DNA from: Sphagnum magellanicum
Lineage: Eukaryota > Streptophyta > Sphagnopsida > Sphagnales > Sphagnaceae
Direction: 5' to 3'
Assembly: GCA_021904315.1 (NCBI GenBank)
Contig: CM038914.1
Location: 5,084,001 to 5,148,000 of the forward strand
DNA length: 64,000 bases
The stretch's first letter is position 1; each line of letters begins with the position of its first letter. The notes beneath the pieces are model-generated. The model worked only from the letters and a program-made list of their open reading frames with translations. It ran no database searches and was not told the DNA's origin. Below, one piece after another: positions 11,491 through 25,700 of the stretch. The position numbers and the translations under genes were made by a program.

Positions 11491-11695
11491 TGCAATGATG
11501 AACCCAAGGGTCATGAGGCTCCAACAATAGGTACCCATGCTTTCAATGATGCACCCGAGGGTCATGAGGCTCCAACAATAGGTACCCATGCTTTCAATGA
11601 AGCACCCAAGGGTCATGAGGCTCCAACAATAGGTACCCATGCTTTCAATGATGCACCCAAGGGTCATGAGGCTCCAACAATAGGTACCCGTGCTT
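11490..11695 (-). repeat. 51-bp tandem repeat, four copies
   Basis: The block GGGTCATGAGGCTCCAACAA recurs at 11508, 11559, 11610 and 11661, exactly 51 bp apart, followed each time by TAGGTACCC. The period is a multiple of three, so the minus strand is open across it (repeats of a GTYCWSLMTLG-type peptide). There is no flanking gene structure, and the peptide is likely incidental. Confidence 0.9.
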
Positions 11696-11699
11696 TTAG

Positions 11700-14600
11700 G
11701 CAATAGGTAGGGTGTTCTTAGGAATTTTAGGAGTAGAATTTCCATGTAACCAATGAAAAGTTGTGTCATGGAGTGAAGGGTTTTTTTTTTTTTTTTTTTT
11801 TAAATTTTATAATAATTTTATTTTATTAATTTTAAATTTAGGTTATTGTTAATAAGTACAACAACACCCATACACAAGTGCCCAACATAATTCATCATTC
11901 ATTTTTTTACTCATCACCAATCCTTTCTTTTGTTTCCTTGATCTTATGTGATCAATTTTATTTTCTTACTCTTTGAAATTGGGCTACTTTATAACAATCA
12001 TTTGGCCTCTTTCTCTCTCTAGCACTTGATCTTTTTGTCTCTTTTTGATGATTTTGATGATGCTCATGTTACTTTCCCTATTGTGATGATTATTATGTTA
12101 CTTAAGGGTGTGTTCACACTTGGTGTTAGGGACTCTAGTGTTGAGTTCCATAACACCATACTAGTCATTTAAGACTTTTACTTATCGTGAAGATTTTATG
12201 TTAAAACTAACATTCACTTAACATTAAGCTATTGCCCATTTAACATTGGGTGTTACCTAGGATGCTGCCACCTAGATTTTCAATTACTATCAATTTAACA
12301 TCAAGTGTGAATGTACCATTATTCCATTTAAATACCCATTATATTTGGAGTTAAAAGTTGCAAACAAGTAAGTGTTGAGAATGAGGTGGCAAAAAGACTA
12401 TTCATGTGTAAAAACATAATTAATATTTTAAAAATGAGGCACAATATCTAGTTGTTGACCAATGCTAGTTCAGAGTTAAGGTGAATGTTAGATAACCAAT
12501 TTTTTAATATAAAATTGAGCATATAAAACTCAAAATTTGATATTACATAGGGTTTGAAGTGGCCCAATAAGTTGATGCTACATACCTTATTTAGGGTCTC
12601 TTCACCCCCCCCCGCCCACCCCCCTAATTGTTCATCTCTATAATTCAAACCATTATGCATATGCATTCTTTATTATGTAAGGTCAAGTCCTTATGCAATC
12701 TATAGCATGAAAGCTTTATTTATTTTATAGAAAATGGAGCAAATTTGGAAGTTGATGATTGTAGGGAATATTTGGAAACAAGTAAGCACCTTGCTAGCAT
12801 TCTACTTTTGAATCAATTACACAAGTTTTTAATTTTAGTTGGAATTTTCAAGTACAGAACAAACCATATCCAATTGTTAATATATGTTTGTATATAAATG
12901 TATTGATGAACATTGATGAATTAACACACAAAAAAGGGAAGAAGAAAATTGTCAATAAAAGTTTAAATGAACATGCATTGAATTGCACTTTAAAAAAAAT
13001 CATGGTTCAACTCACTTTGAAGCATAATGAGATTATGGTTTTCATCAAGGCCAAGACAAAGGAACACATTTTTACACTCTATAAGGTGCATTCACATTAA
13101 TCAAAACCACAACAAGTGTAACCAATGTTGAATTTTTCATGTTTTATGGTTAAAAATAATATTAATGTTCTGAGTCTTTAATGTGTTTACATGACAACAT
13201 TTATAATATATTATGGAAACATGTGGTATGATTTGGAATGAATTTAATAATAATACATTACTAGAAATCATTCATTGAATATTATAAATAATGTTTTTAA
13301 CATTGTAGGGACCCATGTTTTTTGGGAGTTTTTTGAACTTAACATATTTTGGGAGAGATTCTTTAAACCAATATTTACATAATAATATAATACAACCTTT
13401 TAAAGGTCAATTTTTAAAAATAAGTTTTTAAACTTACAAATGAAATATTCATAAGAATTATTTTAAATAAACATTCACTTAAGTGGTAGGATTTATTCCT
13501 ATTATCTTCTACACACCCAAGAAAATTGATCCATGAGACCAATTTGGAATAAGAATTAAAAGTGGAAAATTATTTATGGGTGTAGTCATACAAACATGTA
13601 CAATTAGTAGTTGTAACCACTTCTTAAATTTTTCAACCTTGAAATGTAAATAATAATAATAATAATAATAAATAGAATTTTAAAAATAAAATGTTATTGT
13701 GAATACATTATGTACATATCATAAAAATTTGGAATCAATTTAATGGGTGAAAAACACATATAAATTTTTTTAAGGCTTTGTAACCACTCCTTATAAATTG
13801 CCTAAAAGCAACTTAAAAATAGTTTTGACACTAAAACCACAATTTGAAAAAAAATTATGACATATTTTGGGGTTTTTAAATATAAAATTTAACATAATAG
13901 TATTTTTTTCAATTTAAAATTTTAATGTTTTTAAAAAGACATATTAAAAAGATTTTAAGAATATTTTTCAAGAAAATAGTGGTCTAAGGGGGCGTGTGTG
14001 ACTCCTTATAGCATGGTTGGACCTTATGTTTCTATTGTGATTACATGGTTTTTTCAACATTTGAAAATGGGCTTACATGCAATAAGAAATGGGGAACAAT
14101 TTTTGGGAAGTTCAAAAAATATTCAATTACATGTTTGGAACTAGGCAAAATCAAAATGATTGGTGAATGAATCTACAAGATAAGGTTGGGTTGCATTGAC
14201 CCTAGTTTTTCAACAAGAACATGTATGATTTGATTTTTAAATTCATGGAAAATAGGCTAATAAGTATTCCATCCACCTCATGTTCACAACCTAATGAATG
14301 ATTCAAACAATGTTGCAAGCCCATCGGCTTCACTTCAAAAGACACAACCAATGTTTGAAATGGGTTCATGAACAAAATCATGGTTTGGAACTCAAATTCT
14401 AGATGATGCTAAGAATTGGATGTGCTTGAATAATGCACAAGGTGGTCATACATTTGTTACACCATTTCTTTTGCATTTGCACCTTTTCATTAAGGTTGTG
14501 AAACAAATTGTAGGGTGTTGGCAAGTTAAAGTAAACAAAAAAATAATCCACCCAAATTTAGTTTTAAAATGAAATATTTTTTTAATATAAACACAAGAAA

Positions 14601-17600
14601 GTAGATTCAAAATATATGTAAGTAAAAATATGAAAAAACATGTCATTGCATTTAATTTATGGTAATTCACATACAAAAATTGAACAACTTTGGTATCATA
14701 AAAGTAAAGTAAAAGTGTGTTTGGAAATGATCAGTCAATATGGTGTTCAAACCTACTTCACATTGAAAATTTGATATATTATGATTATAACATGCATAAT
14801 TTGACAATACATAAATATTTTTTCGGTTTTCATTAACTTGAAAATTTTAAATAATCAATATGTCATTCACTTGCAACCCATCTTGTAAGATCAAACATTT
14901 TGTGCAAGTAGATGCACTTTTAATAATATATTTAAATCTACTTTTAAAATGGGGGTTTTCAACATCATAATCCTAAAGTGAAAGATTATCATCATATTCA
15001 TCATTGTATAAATAATATTTCTATTTATAATACATCAAAAATAATTTATGGCCGCTTGTAAATGTTTTTGACCAAGAGTCATGAATCTTCTAATTTACCT
15101 TGCCTTCACCTTGTAATGCCTAATCTAGGGAATACTTCAATGAATAACCCCATTACAAGTTTTGAACACCAACATGAAACATAAACTTCAAATGCCAAAT
15201 TTAACTAACAAAGGAGCTTAAATTGTAAGAAGTGGGGGATTTCGTATTACTCAAAGCATTTGCATAAAATGCACATATTCATTGATGCATAAGAACATGA
15301 TGAAAGTGACATACAAAAAACATCCAAATGCTAATAGATTCCATAGATAAAGTCCATGGCTTACCATTGTGGTTCCATCCAAAAAAATCACTTTAAGACT
15401 CAATAATTCCTATGGAAATGCAATGGAATTATTTCAAAATTAAAAACAAGATCATCAATGACACCCATATGTACATGGTTAAAACAGTCACAAGATTAAC
15501 AAATGTAATGAAAACATGTTGACAAAAGAGAAAGAAAAATCAAATGTACCACAATGATCATCTTCCACCAATGATATTTCCAAAGAAGTTTAATGTTGAG
15601 ATTCAAAGGTTTAAGTGTTCAAATGAAGATCCAAACCATAATGATAATTGATTAGGTAATACAACACAATTGTGGTAAAAAAAATTGATTTAGGAGGATG
15701 GTTGAGGGATATATTATTTCTTTATTCATCAAGATCCAATTTTCTATCACCTAAAATAATTGGGAAGGTCCCCAAACAAATTCAATGTTTCATTGAATTT
15801 CTCGTGGCCTTCAATTGAATTAAATGTTTGTTCATCACCACCTTCGGTGGACTTGTTCACCATGTTTAGTTCTTATGAATCCAAAGGAGTAATATTTACT
15901 ATAATGATTCACATCAACTTTTGAATGTCAGATTCATTTTTAAATTTGAACATATTATGCAAGAAAAAACGTGTTGATTTTGTTAAGAATATTTAGTTTT
16001 AGTTTTTTTCAAAATTCTCACAATTTCAATTTCTTTCATTCCCACGATCGATAGTTTTAGAATCAAAAGAATTTTCAATTTTGTGTTTTTTATTTTCTTA
16101 ATAAATTGATGGTTCTTATGAAATTACTCACAAAAATCTAATAATTTAATTTAGTGTAGTCTTTGACCCAATTATTTGATTGTTTTGAATGCAAGTCAAA
16201 GGTTAAAATGGTTTTTATTTCTAGAATTATTGGTTAAAGGTGAAAAATAGTTATTTGATTTTTGAAATTCATTAATCATAAGTATGCATATATACCTTAT
16301 TCTACATGTTCCCAAGTCCAAAAAATGAGAATTTCCCAAGACTTATCCAAACTTCAAACCCAATTTCACATTACTCAAAGATTGTTATGCTTCACACTTG
16401 TGAACAACATTATACCACATGCATATTTAAAAGGTCAAAACCAATTACTTGCGCTTTTGTGTTGTTATGCATTACTAGTGATGATCAATTGATTAATTGA
16501 TGAAAAAAATGAGTTGATTTTGTGAAAATTAACTTCCATTTGAATGAAAATATTGAATGATATTGCTTGTAACTTGAATTGAACTCAAATTTAATTGATT
16601 GGATACATATATTTAATTGAATTGAATCCAATTAAATTAAATTAAATTCAACAATTGGATTAAAGTTCAATTATATACAACATTTTTGCAAATAGTGAAA
16701 TTAATGTCAATTTTGATAAGGTATTAGGGTACACAAGGGCTATACTTCATCCTTTTAGAGATCATTGCACCATGTGCATATTTAGAATTCTAAAACCAAC
16801 TCCATAAGACATTTTTTTACTAATGAAATTTTGCCAAAAAGTGAAATAAAAAATAAAAAATTGAAAAAAAAATTTGAGAAGTTTTTTGGTGTCAAAAGTG
16901 AAAGGAAAAAAAAAGGATTAAATCCATATATTTGATTTTTATTTTTTAGCCAAACATATTTATTTTATTTATGGTTTATAGCCAAATTGGCTAAATCTTC
17001 TTATGGATGATTGCCACATTTGTTACATCTTCCCTTGGACAATGGCCACCTTGTCTACAAACAAAAATTCCTCAAAATAACATTCATTCCATATGGTTCA
17101 ACAATAGTATTTCATCCATCCAAAGTGCTATATACATGCCATTCTATTTCTCCAACCTCTACCATGCTAGTGGAGATCAATGTTTTTATTTTAAGAATTT
17201 TTGTTTGCACGTCAAGTGTCTCCAAAGAAAAATGTGAAAAAATGGCAATCATCCCTAAAAAGATTTAGCCAAATTTGGCTATTAACTAAATATGAAATAA
17301 AAATCATTTAATCATCTTTTTATATATATTTGGCTATACATTGAAAACCAAATATTAAAATTTGAAACAATTAAATATTTTGGCCCTACATCTAAGGATT
17401 CAGAAACTCAAAAAATGATTTCATTTTCAATTTATAATTTTTGGCTAAATCTCACAAAAAAGGTTGACACTAGTGGTTTTTTTTTGGGCAAATATTTTGC
17501 ATCACAATGACCAAAAAACCCTAATGCAAAATGTACAAAGGGTTAATTTTTGAAAAAAAATTACAAAGTCACCATATTTTGGGTGAAAAAAAAAAAAGTT

Positions 17601-18095
17601 GCCATATTTATATGACAAATTCTTGGAGGTTGCCATAACAAAGTGGAATCCTTAAAAAATTTCTATTTTGTTGGCTAAACCTTTAACCAAATTCAAACTC
17701 ATTCCTCTTATGAATGATTGCCAAATTCATTCTTTTAATGGTAACTAGGGTTTAATGGTAACCCTAAACCCTCTTAGGAAAGAATGCCAATCCATCCTAT
17801 TGGTACTTCTATTAGTGTAAAATGTGCTATTATTGCTCCCAAGTGTGAATTGGTTACCTAAAACCCATTTATTGTAATTTAATTGAAATTTTGAATTACA
17901 AAAATTGTAATTCAAAATTCCAATATCTCTCACACCTTAAATTAAAAAAATTCCTAAATCCCATTCATTAAATCCTATTAATGAATTTTCCAATTATAAT
18001 CAAGAGTGTGCCCAAATTCCCCATTTTAAAAATTAAAATTAAAATTTAGTGAAAATAATTGTACAATTATTCAATAGCTTCTTCTTCACCATAAG
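11700..18095. other. AT-rich intergenic DNA, mostly unassignable
   Basis: About 6.4 kb without a recognisable gene. Visible items are a poly-T run at about 11780-11802, a C-rich patch at about 12606-12622, an (AAT)n run at about 13650-13671, and AATTGAATTGAATT-type runs near 16600-16660. A weak frame at 12888-13100 has a lysine-rich composition but no secure match. All open frames are short and AT-driven. Confidence 0.5.
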
Positions 18096-18099
18096 TCAA

Positions 18100-18507
18100 A
18101 GGATTTCTTTTACTCAGCAGTTCTCTTTACTTTCGGTAATCTCTTTACTTTGAGGAATTTCATTTTACGCAGCAGTTTCTTTTACTTAGGTCTTTGTGAG
18201 AAAGAAAACCGGAACCGGTCGGGAAACGCGCACGCAACGCGGTGATCTTCTCTCGCCATCGCTGCAAAATTCCAAGCTCCGATCCATCCTCGCTCGCGTT
18301 TGCCCGGACATTTCAATCTGCAATCTACAATTCTCCATGGCAATGTAGCTGAGAGACGCGCACAGACAGAAGACACAGATATAGTTCCTGTATGGGACCT
18401 ATGTATGCTGGAGTTTTCATCGCCGGCAAGTTTCCAGGGAGAAGTGGGTTTTAGGGTTTGGGAATAATTCAGATTTGAGAGCAATAGCAACAACCGTAGC
18501 GAGAGAG
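18100..18507 (+). promoter_or_regulatory. Presumed promoter and 5' UTR of the DUF212 gene
   Basis: Composition changes sharply from AT-rich DNA to a CpG-containing stretch (18205-18310, with GAAACGCGCACGC and CGCTCGCG) just before the first exon. A short degenerate repeat, TTTCTTTTACT...CAGCAGTT, covers about 18105-18185. This fits a plant core promoter and leader. The start site was not located. Confidence 0.4.
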
Positions 18508-21151
18508 ATGGTGGCAACAGGAGCTGCTGCAGCAGACATAGCACGTGCAGTCACAGCGGCCAATGCAGCAAAGATGGTGAAGTCGCAGTACGAGGCAGTT
18601 ACTAATCTCCCCCTGGTTGCGGCATTTGTGGCCTTTGCTGTGGCACAGTCGCTCAAGGTGTTGACCACTTGGTAAAAAAAAAAACAATAAAAACAGAATT
18701 TTCCCCTTTCTTGTTTCATCTCTCTTCTGTTGCTTCTGTCCCTCTCTTGTTTGTTTTCAAACTTTAAAACCAGATGTCATTGCTGAGCCGAGGTTGCATG
18801 AAGAGACATTCTCTCCATGATTAGGGTTTTATTCCCAGAAGACTTATTTTGTTTTTCTGTGCTTTGGTAGACTTTGAATTGCACAAGCGGTGCATAGGAT
18901 CTTGCATTTCTCTCCCTCCCTCTCTCTGGTTGTGTGGTTTTGAGGTAATTGCACATTAGCATGGCTGCCTTCTGTGGAGCCTGCACATAGTCATCTGCTA
19001 GGGTTTCTGCAAGTTCCAGTCACATACATTGTTTGCAAGCAAGAGCTCCAATATTTGAGCATGAAACTGATGGGGTTTTTGGATTTAAACATGAGTGGAG
19101 TTATGTTGTAGCTCATTTAGATCTGTCCTGACTTTCTGTGTATAGTTTGGATTCATACTGTATAGCTATGGTTGATAAGCTTCTCAACTGCTAGGGTTTC
19201 TGCATGATGCTGATGTGTATACGTTCTCTGTGAGGAGGGTTTTTTGGTTTAAACCTTTGATTGCAGGATATGTGTCAAAAATGCTTTCTAATGTTGCCTT
19301 TTATGACCTTAGTGGGATTTTGTTGAAAAGTGATGGAGGAATGTGCTGAAGAAGAAGAAGGGTAGGTGGGCAGGTATAAGGAGAAGCGGTGGGATTTGAA
19401 GAGGTTGTATGGGTCGGGGGGCATGCCATCCTCTCACTCTTCCACTGTCATGGGGCTTGCTTGTGCCATTGGCCTTCGTGAAGGCCCTGCATCACCCCTT
19501 TTTGCAATTGCCTTGGTTCTTGCCAGCATTGTAAGAAGCCTGCCAAATTTTCTGTAGCTTCTTTGGTTTTAGCTTTAAAAGAATGGGGATTGCCGATGCT
19601 CAGGGGAGAAGGCTTTTGGCCCAGAATCTTCTTGTTTGCATTTTCCATGAGATTTACAGGTGGCTATGACAAACTAGCAGGCAGTGGTTTTGAATTTCGA
19701 TGAATGTAATGTTGTCAGCTTGGGAAAGCCCATGGACAGAAGAGTATAAAGACTGACATCCTTGGATAGTCAGAGCAATTAGCATAGTATCAAGAAAGGG
19801 AGAGAAGAATGGAGGAAACAGGTTCTCTTTTAGGTAGGGTTGTGAAGGAAGTGTCAAGCTGAATTATTTGGGGGGCTTTGCAGGTCATGTATGATGCTTC
19901 AGGTGTCAGGCTGCAAGCCGGTCGACAAGCTGAGGTTTATCACATGATCCTTTGTTCTTCTCTTTGAGTTGAGATTTGTGATCTTTTTGCAATCAAGTGG
20001 ACCTGCTTTTTATCAAGTTCATTTCCTTGCGAACTTGGACATAACTTGGCCTTTGGCTTGCCAGCTCATGACAGGTTTAGGTTAAGAAGTCTGTAGTCTT
20101 TTGAAACCTTCTAATTACCTGAAGCAAATGAGTGAGCAGTGCTCAAAGTTTCAATTGTCACTGCTATAGAAAGAGCTCATGCTAGAATGCTGTACCTCAT
20201 TTTGATGGTTGAGCAAGCTCTCAGATCTATGCTCCTCCATTACTTTTTCAACCACCCAATGAAAGGAATGAAGTGGGTCACACTTCAAGCTTAACATTTA
20301 CATAGTAGATCATTTGGACTGTTCTTTCTAGAAGCTGGATAATTCCTAGAGCCACATGGTAGGATATCCTCTATCGGCATTTCATGAATTTTAATTGTCT
20401 CAGGGAATGATGAATGAGAGAAGGGATGCACAATGGCATGGGTGCAGGTTCTGAATCAAATTGTGTTTGAGCTTCCACCTGAGCACCCACTTGCTGATAC
20501 TCGGCCTCTTAGAGAATTCCTAGGGCATACACCTCCCCAGGTATCCTTTCCCTTTCTGGCATTTTCTAGCCTTGATTTGAAGGGACTTGGAAAATCTCTG
20601 AAAGCCCAATCTGTTATTATGATCACTTGCGACATAGGAGGAAGAGTAGAATAGACTGCCAATGATCAATGAAGTGAGAACTGTCAAATACTTTCTGACA
20701 GTTCAACAGGGTGATGATATTGAAGATTGACATTGGCTAGTTCTGGCTTTGTGGTCCACTCAGGATATCCAGTCCCATGTGATCACTGTTGCAAGTGAAA
20801 GATGTCAATGTTCTTAACTATATGGTCCAACTACATTACCAAGCCTGTGTGGTAGTCTTTGGTGTTGGCAACATGGAGCTGCACAACTGACAGTTCTTGG
20901 GTGTATCTTAGTTTTAGTAGAGGTTGATTCTTCATTGTGTCCTGCTTTGTCATAGGGTAGTGTTGCTGACTTGAGAGTTTTGGAGTGCTGAGAGGGAAGG
21001 TACATTGGACTGTTGTATTCAACTGTCTGGAATCTGTTCTGATGCAGTAGAAGAATTACTGTGAATGTTGCAGGTAGCAGCGGGAGCTTTGTTGGGATCC
21101 TTGATAGCTTACATACTACACCTCATCTCCTTAGTCTTGTCTGCAAGCTAG
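18508..21151 (+). CDS. DUF212 / acid phosphatase-vanadium haloperoxidase-related membrane protein
   Basis: Five exons join in frame: 18508-18671, 19374-19530, 19884-19934, 20448-20540 and 21074-21151, giving 180 residues. The start chosen is the ATG at 18508, the only one in the first exon upstream of the conserved part. The remaining frame shows an N-terminal Ala-rich segment, a membrane segment (LPLVAAFVAFAVAQSLKVLT), then YKEKRWDLKRL, GGMPSSHSSTVMGLACAIGL, LFAIALVLASI, VMYDASGVRLQAGRQAE, LPPEHPLADTRPLREFLGHT and a last hydrophobic helix. This is the PF02681 (YuiD/DUF212) family of plants and bacteria. The MPSSHS element recalls PAP2 phosphatases, but the biochemical activity of this family is not established. 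Intron positions keep phase throughout, so the gene looks intact. The last residues (LVLSAS) may be lineage-specific. Confidence 0.9.
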
Positions 21152-22769
21152 CCTTCAGTTCATTTCAGCACCCTAAATTCTCTGACAAATGCAGATCATT
21201 CTTAGTATCAGCTTTTGGATACTGTGCCAATAATTCAACATTCTAGGGTGCTAGTTTCTTCCAATATTGTAGTATCACATCGAAGAGTTCCATTTGTAAA
21301 AGAGTTTGCTTTGGCTGTAGTGAGCAAACATTGGTGCTTCTTCATAAGGTTGTGGATTGTAAATTGATCTATAGATGCAAGACCCTCAGGCATGGGCAAT
21401 GTTTGATATCTACCACTACTTACATTGATCTTGGTTACCCTTTGTTGTGAGATTGTGACTCATGTTCTTCTATAGATGACCATCTGGGTTTGCAAGTTCC
21501 ATGTCTTGTATTATGGTTCTGCAATTTGAGTAATTACTTCATTTCCTGGTAGCATTGGTAATAATACTGTGCAATGAGCTTTTACTTGAAGAAATGGCCA
21601 CCTTTGAAGGAGTCAGGAGGGCAACAGTTGGCTCTTTCATTGATTTCCTGTACTGTCTCCTGTTCCAGGTTTACATAATCCTCTCCTCTTGTTTTCTTCT
21701 GCTCAGCCATAATGTCTATGTAACAGGGATCAATTGCACTTTGCAGATGTTGAAAGCTTCAGCCTGCAAGAATCTCATACCTTCTGGTGAACACCCTCTT
21801 CTTGAAGACACTTGCTGCTTATCAGGATGTCCCTGTGAAGGATAATTCCTTACAATTCCTCTAGCTGCCATCCTTGTTTCCTTGTCTCTATAGACCAGGG
21901 ATCGGCACTACAGGTTTGGAGGCAAGTAGTATACATTCCTATCCTTTTCAGGCTTCCAGAGACATTGAGGTATTTTGCTCCATTGTTTTACAAACTTGAA
22001 AGCCAGCTTCTGATGGGTACATAAAGTTGAATCTTGCTTGTACTATCAGTCTTAATTAACAAAGCAGGTTTGTTACTGATCTGCTCATTTTATGATGTTG
22101 AATATTCACAGATTTTAAGGTAGGGCAAATGAGAAAATTAAAGGTTAGAAGCAGAATTGGCTGAAGAGCTGGAAAATGCAAGAGTAGTGCAGTTATAGAA
22201 TATAGTGTATAATACGAAGATGGCATGTCTTCAAACAAAGAGATGGGTGGTTGTGCAAGATGAGATTCAGGAGAGCGAGAAGAAATAGAGAGATATACAA
22301 GATGCATGTGGTCTGACATATGCCTTCACCTTGTGAATGCGGGCTACATGAGTTGTCTTGGGCAGAGGATTGTCATAAGGGTGAGTAGACAGGCAATGAG
22401 GTGAGAGAACACAGTTGTTATTTTCTGAAGAATCCCTGTTGTAGGCTTGACCTAGAAACTAGATTTTGTTGACTGAATTCAAGGAAACTTCTCACAGTGT
22501 GTTTTTCTGATTCACTTTGAGATTTAAACAGAGAATGTTGTGAAGGGACTGCCAACCCAATTACTTTAATCATCTCCTATGCTTTGCAACAATGCACCCA
22601 GTAATGTAATCTGCACTTTTTTACTCTGCAATGGTGCTAATTACAGATTTGTTGAAAGGCATGTAATAGACACCTTCAATTGACAAGTGGTGCTGAAGAT
22701 GTACTGGACAAAATTGATTTTACTTTGATCTCATCGATGAGCCAGCTCCTCAACAATGGAACATACAGG
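21152..22769. other. Region between convergent genes, no gene recognised
   Basis: The 1.6 kb between the stop of the DUF212 gene and the stop of ARMC7. It should contain the 3' UTRs of both. Open frames of 60-100 codons occur but show no domain or splice logic. No polyadenylation site was fixed. Confidence 0.45.
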
Positions 22770-25700
22770 TCATGATCTAGTCCTTGTATTTACATGTTTG
22801 TCAAGGAAGGCTTTTGCTAAATTACTGAAACGCACATTGACATCTGCTATGCTCGCATACTTCTTCATACACTCCACCACTTCAGGAGTCAATATATCTG
22901 CAACAAATCCAACAGTGGTACTGACTGAATGATCAGCTGCTTGAACTACTGGATGACCAGCTGTTTGAACAACTGGAACTGGGACCACTAGAGGGGTGGG
23001 GGTGGGGGATCATGATAAATGAAATCTGATCAAACTTGCAAAATAAACAATATACAAAGAATGCAGCTCAGTATCCAGATGTGAAACAGGTAGCTTCTGA
23101 GGTGACTAATACTAGATGGAGCATGTTCATGAATCAGAAACCTTGGGTTAAAAGACAGTGCAGAGTTGGATCACCTTTCTTTGTCAAGGGAGTGCAGAGA
23201 TAATACAAAGTTGCAATTGCTGACAATACCTGCATTACATGCAACCCAACTTCAAGGTCAGTAAGCAGCCAGAACTTACAGCCTGAGAGTATTTCAAAAA
23301 GTCAATGGTTGTTTATGAAATGCGATAGAGAATTTCCAAGCACCAGAGAGAACTCATCCATTTATGCAACGACACGTGGAGAAAAGGAACTTGGAAAAAC
23401 AGCAGAGTTTGTTACCGTATTCTCAACAGGACTTGATAAGCAAGAAATTATTAAAGGAATGCCCCCATTCTTCACAATGACATCTCTGTTTGCAGGATCT
23501 GCACTACAAGCAAGTCAACTTGTAGTCATGCATCTGTACCTTCTAGAGATGGTAAATTTTGAGCCTTTCACGTATTATGAAAAGTTTGTGGTGATTCTTG
23601 AGGGTGCAAACATATAAAAATCATGACATCGAGGTAGCAAAAATTTTGGACTGTGAAAACATGTTTGTTGCAATTCGATATCATGAATAAATTCAGTGTC
23701 TCCTGTTAAATCATCTCTTCGCAGAATAAGTAAGACATGATGATGCAAGTGGTGCACACATTGACACGAGAGGAGTTCAATGGGGTTGGACTTTGCCAGC
23801 ACAAACCTGGTGAGCAATTGCAAAGACCACCCACACCAAATTCAATGAGCTTTTCGTTCGCTTCTGTCAAGCAATCCATGAACAGATCCAGTACATGGAG
23901 CTGACAGTGCCAAAACCGCCACACATAAAAACCAAAATTAAGACAGACATTGTTCACAAAATTAAAATCTGGAGTACAAGGAAGAAGTGGAAAGATTGAA
24001 AAAAAAGCACTTGAGACCCTTATGGAAATCATGAAGAAAATTAGAAAGTATTGAAAAAGGGTTGGAAATTCCCTTGAAACTCTGAGGCTCTTATTACCTC
24101 ATGTCCTGTCCTAATAGTCTACCAAAAGCATTCCTACATCATAAAAACCTGGCGGGTGGGCAGAAGAAGGCATTTCCTTTTTTCAAAATGCACAGCAGGC
24201 ATTCCTGCCAGTACAGTGGGCAATATGTTTTCTGTAATGCCTGTCATAATGGCCAGAATGTGTATGGCAGGTAATAATTTTCTGAAATGCCCACGATATG
24301 GTTTTTATGCAGGGGAAAGCCCTGGCTGCAGGGCATTACACCTACCAACCAAGGGTGGGGTGTTCCCTACACCTAGCTCATCTTTTTGTTATAAAGCTCT
24401 TGGAGTGCACTCAATTAGTCAATAGATCAGGTCCCCTCACAAATCTGGCTTTTGTAATAGACTGGTGTGAGAGCTCAGAATGTGTACCTTTCGAAGAATA
24501 TCGTAGTTGAAAGGGTCATAGGCAAAATTTGCCAAATGCGCTACCACTTGTTCCTTTGTCTCTGCAGCCAAGTAGACTGGAAGTCTTAACTCTAAAGGGC
24601 CCCAAAGTGGATGACTGACGAGCATGTGTGATTTTCCACGAATCCTGCTTAAAACTGAACTAGAAGAGAAATATATACTGTACAATTTAGTGTGCAGCAG
24701 AATTGATATGAAGGCACATGGGAATCATACCTTCACTGACAGTCTGTTGGAACTGTGTCACCAATTCCTGCACCAAAATGTCTCTCAATCAGTGCACATG
24801 GCAAAAGGGAATCAAGCATCTGGATGAGTCTCTAGATAACCTCAACAAACTTGAACCTAAACTGTAACCTGATTTTTCTTGACACCTCTCTGACTTCAAC
24901 ACTAAATCAGTAAACACACAAGCACCCTTTCAGTGGAAATGGAAACTACAACATCAACACATTTGGCAAGAGACTTGTGCAAAAAATTTATAATCATAAA
25001 CTGTAAACCCAACATGTCTGGGATCTGTGAACTTCAAAATCAAAATCCTACATGCTTCTTGATTGGCATAGAATTGATTCTGAAGTTAGCCTGAGCACCC
25101 ACAATATCAAATTAATCTTTCTGAAACCCTTAAAGTTTTAGGTAGTCAGATGGGCAAACCACATGAAGAATTGTGGTGTTATGAATTTTGCAAAACTGGA
25201 GTCCAATACGTGCATAAAAACCTATGACTGATTTGCACAATTGATCCTGAATTGAACTCAGAAGGTAAGAAACTGTAAACCCAACAGTTCTGGGCACTGT
25301 GATTTCAGAATCAAATCCTGCACACTTCCTCAATCAGCAAAAAATGCTAATGAATATCAAAATGAGTATCTTGGAAACCCCTAAAACCCTAGGTTGTCAG
25401 GGGACAAAAAACTGCCTGAAGAATTGTGGTTTTATGAATATTCACAGAATTGGAATCTGATAGATGGACCCAAAAAGAAACCCATGACTGATCTGCACAA
25501 TTGATCCTGAATTGGACTCAGAAGGTAAGAAACTGTAAAACCCAGCACACTTTCTGGGTGCTATGAATTCAGAATTAAATCCTGCACACTTTCTCAATCA
25601 GTGCAAACTGCAAAATGAATAATATCAAATGAATCTCTCTGAAACCCCTTAAAATCTGAGGTTGTCAGGGAGAACAAATTGCTCTGCCTGAAGAAATGTG

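Noticed and set aside
12888-13100. Possible copia-type gag fragment
   Set aside because: Only a vague Lys-rich pattern; not enough to support a call.
18475-18507. Upstream extension of the DUF212 first exon
   Set aside because: It would begin with TTG; the ATG at 18508 is the first proper start.
18182-18544. 120-codon minus-strand frame
   Set aside because: Antisense to the leader and first exon of the DUF212 gene.
24623-24625. ATG at 24625 as an ARMC7 start
   Set aside because: The family N terminus is recovered instead by exons 26390-26319 and 24767-24731; the 24625-24562 stretch is intron.
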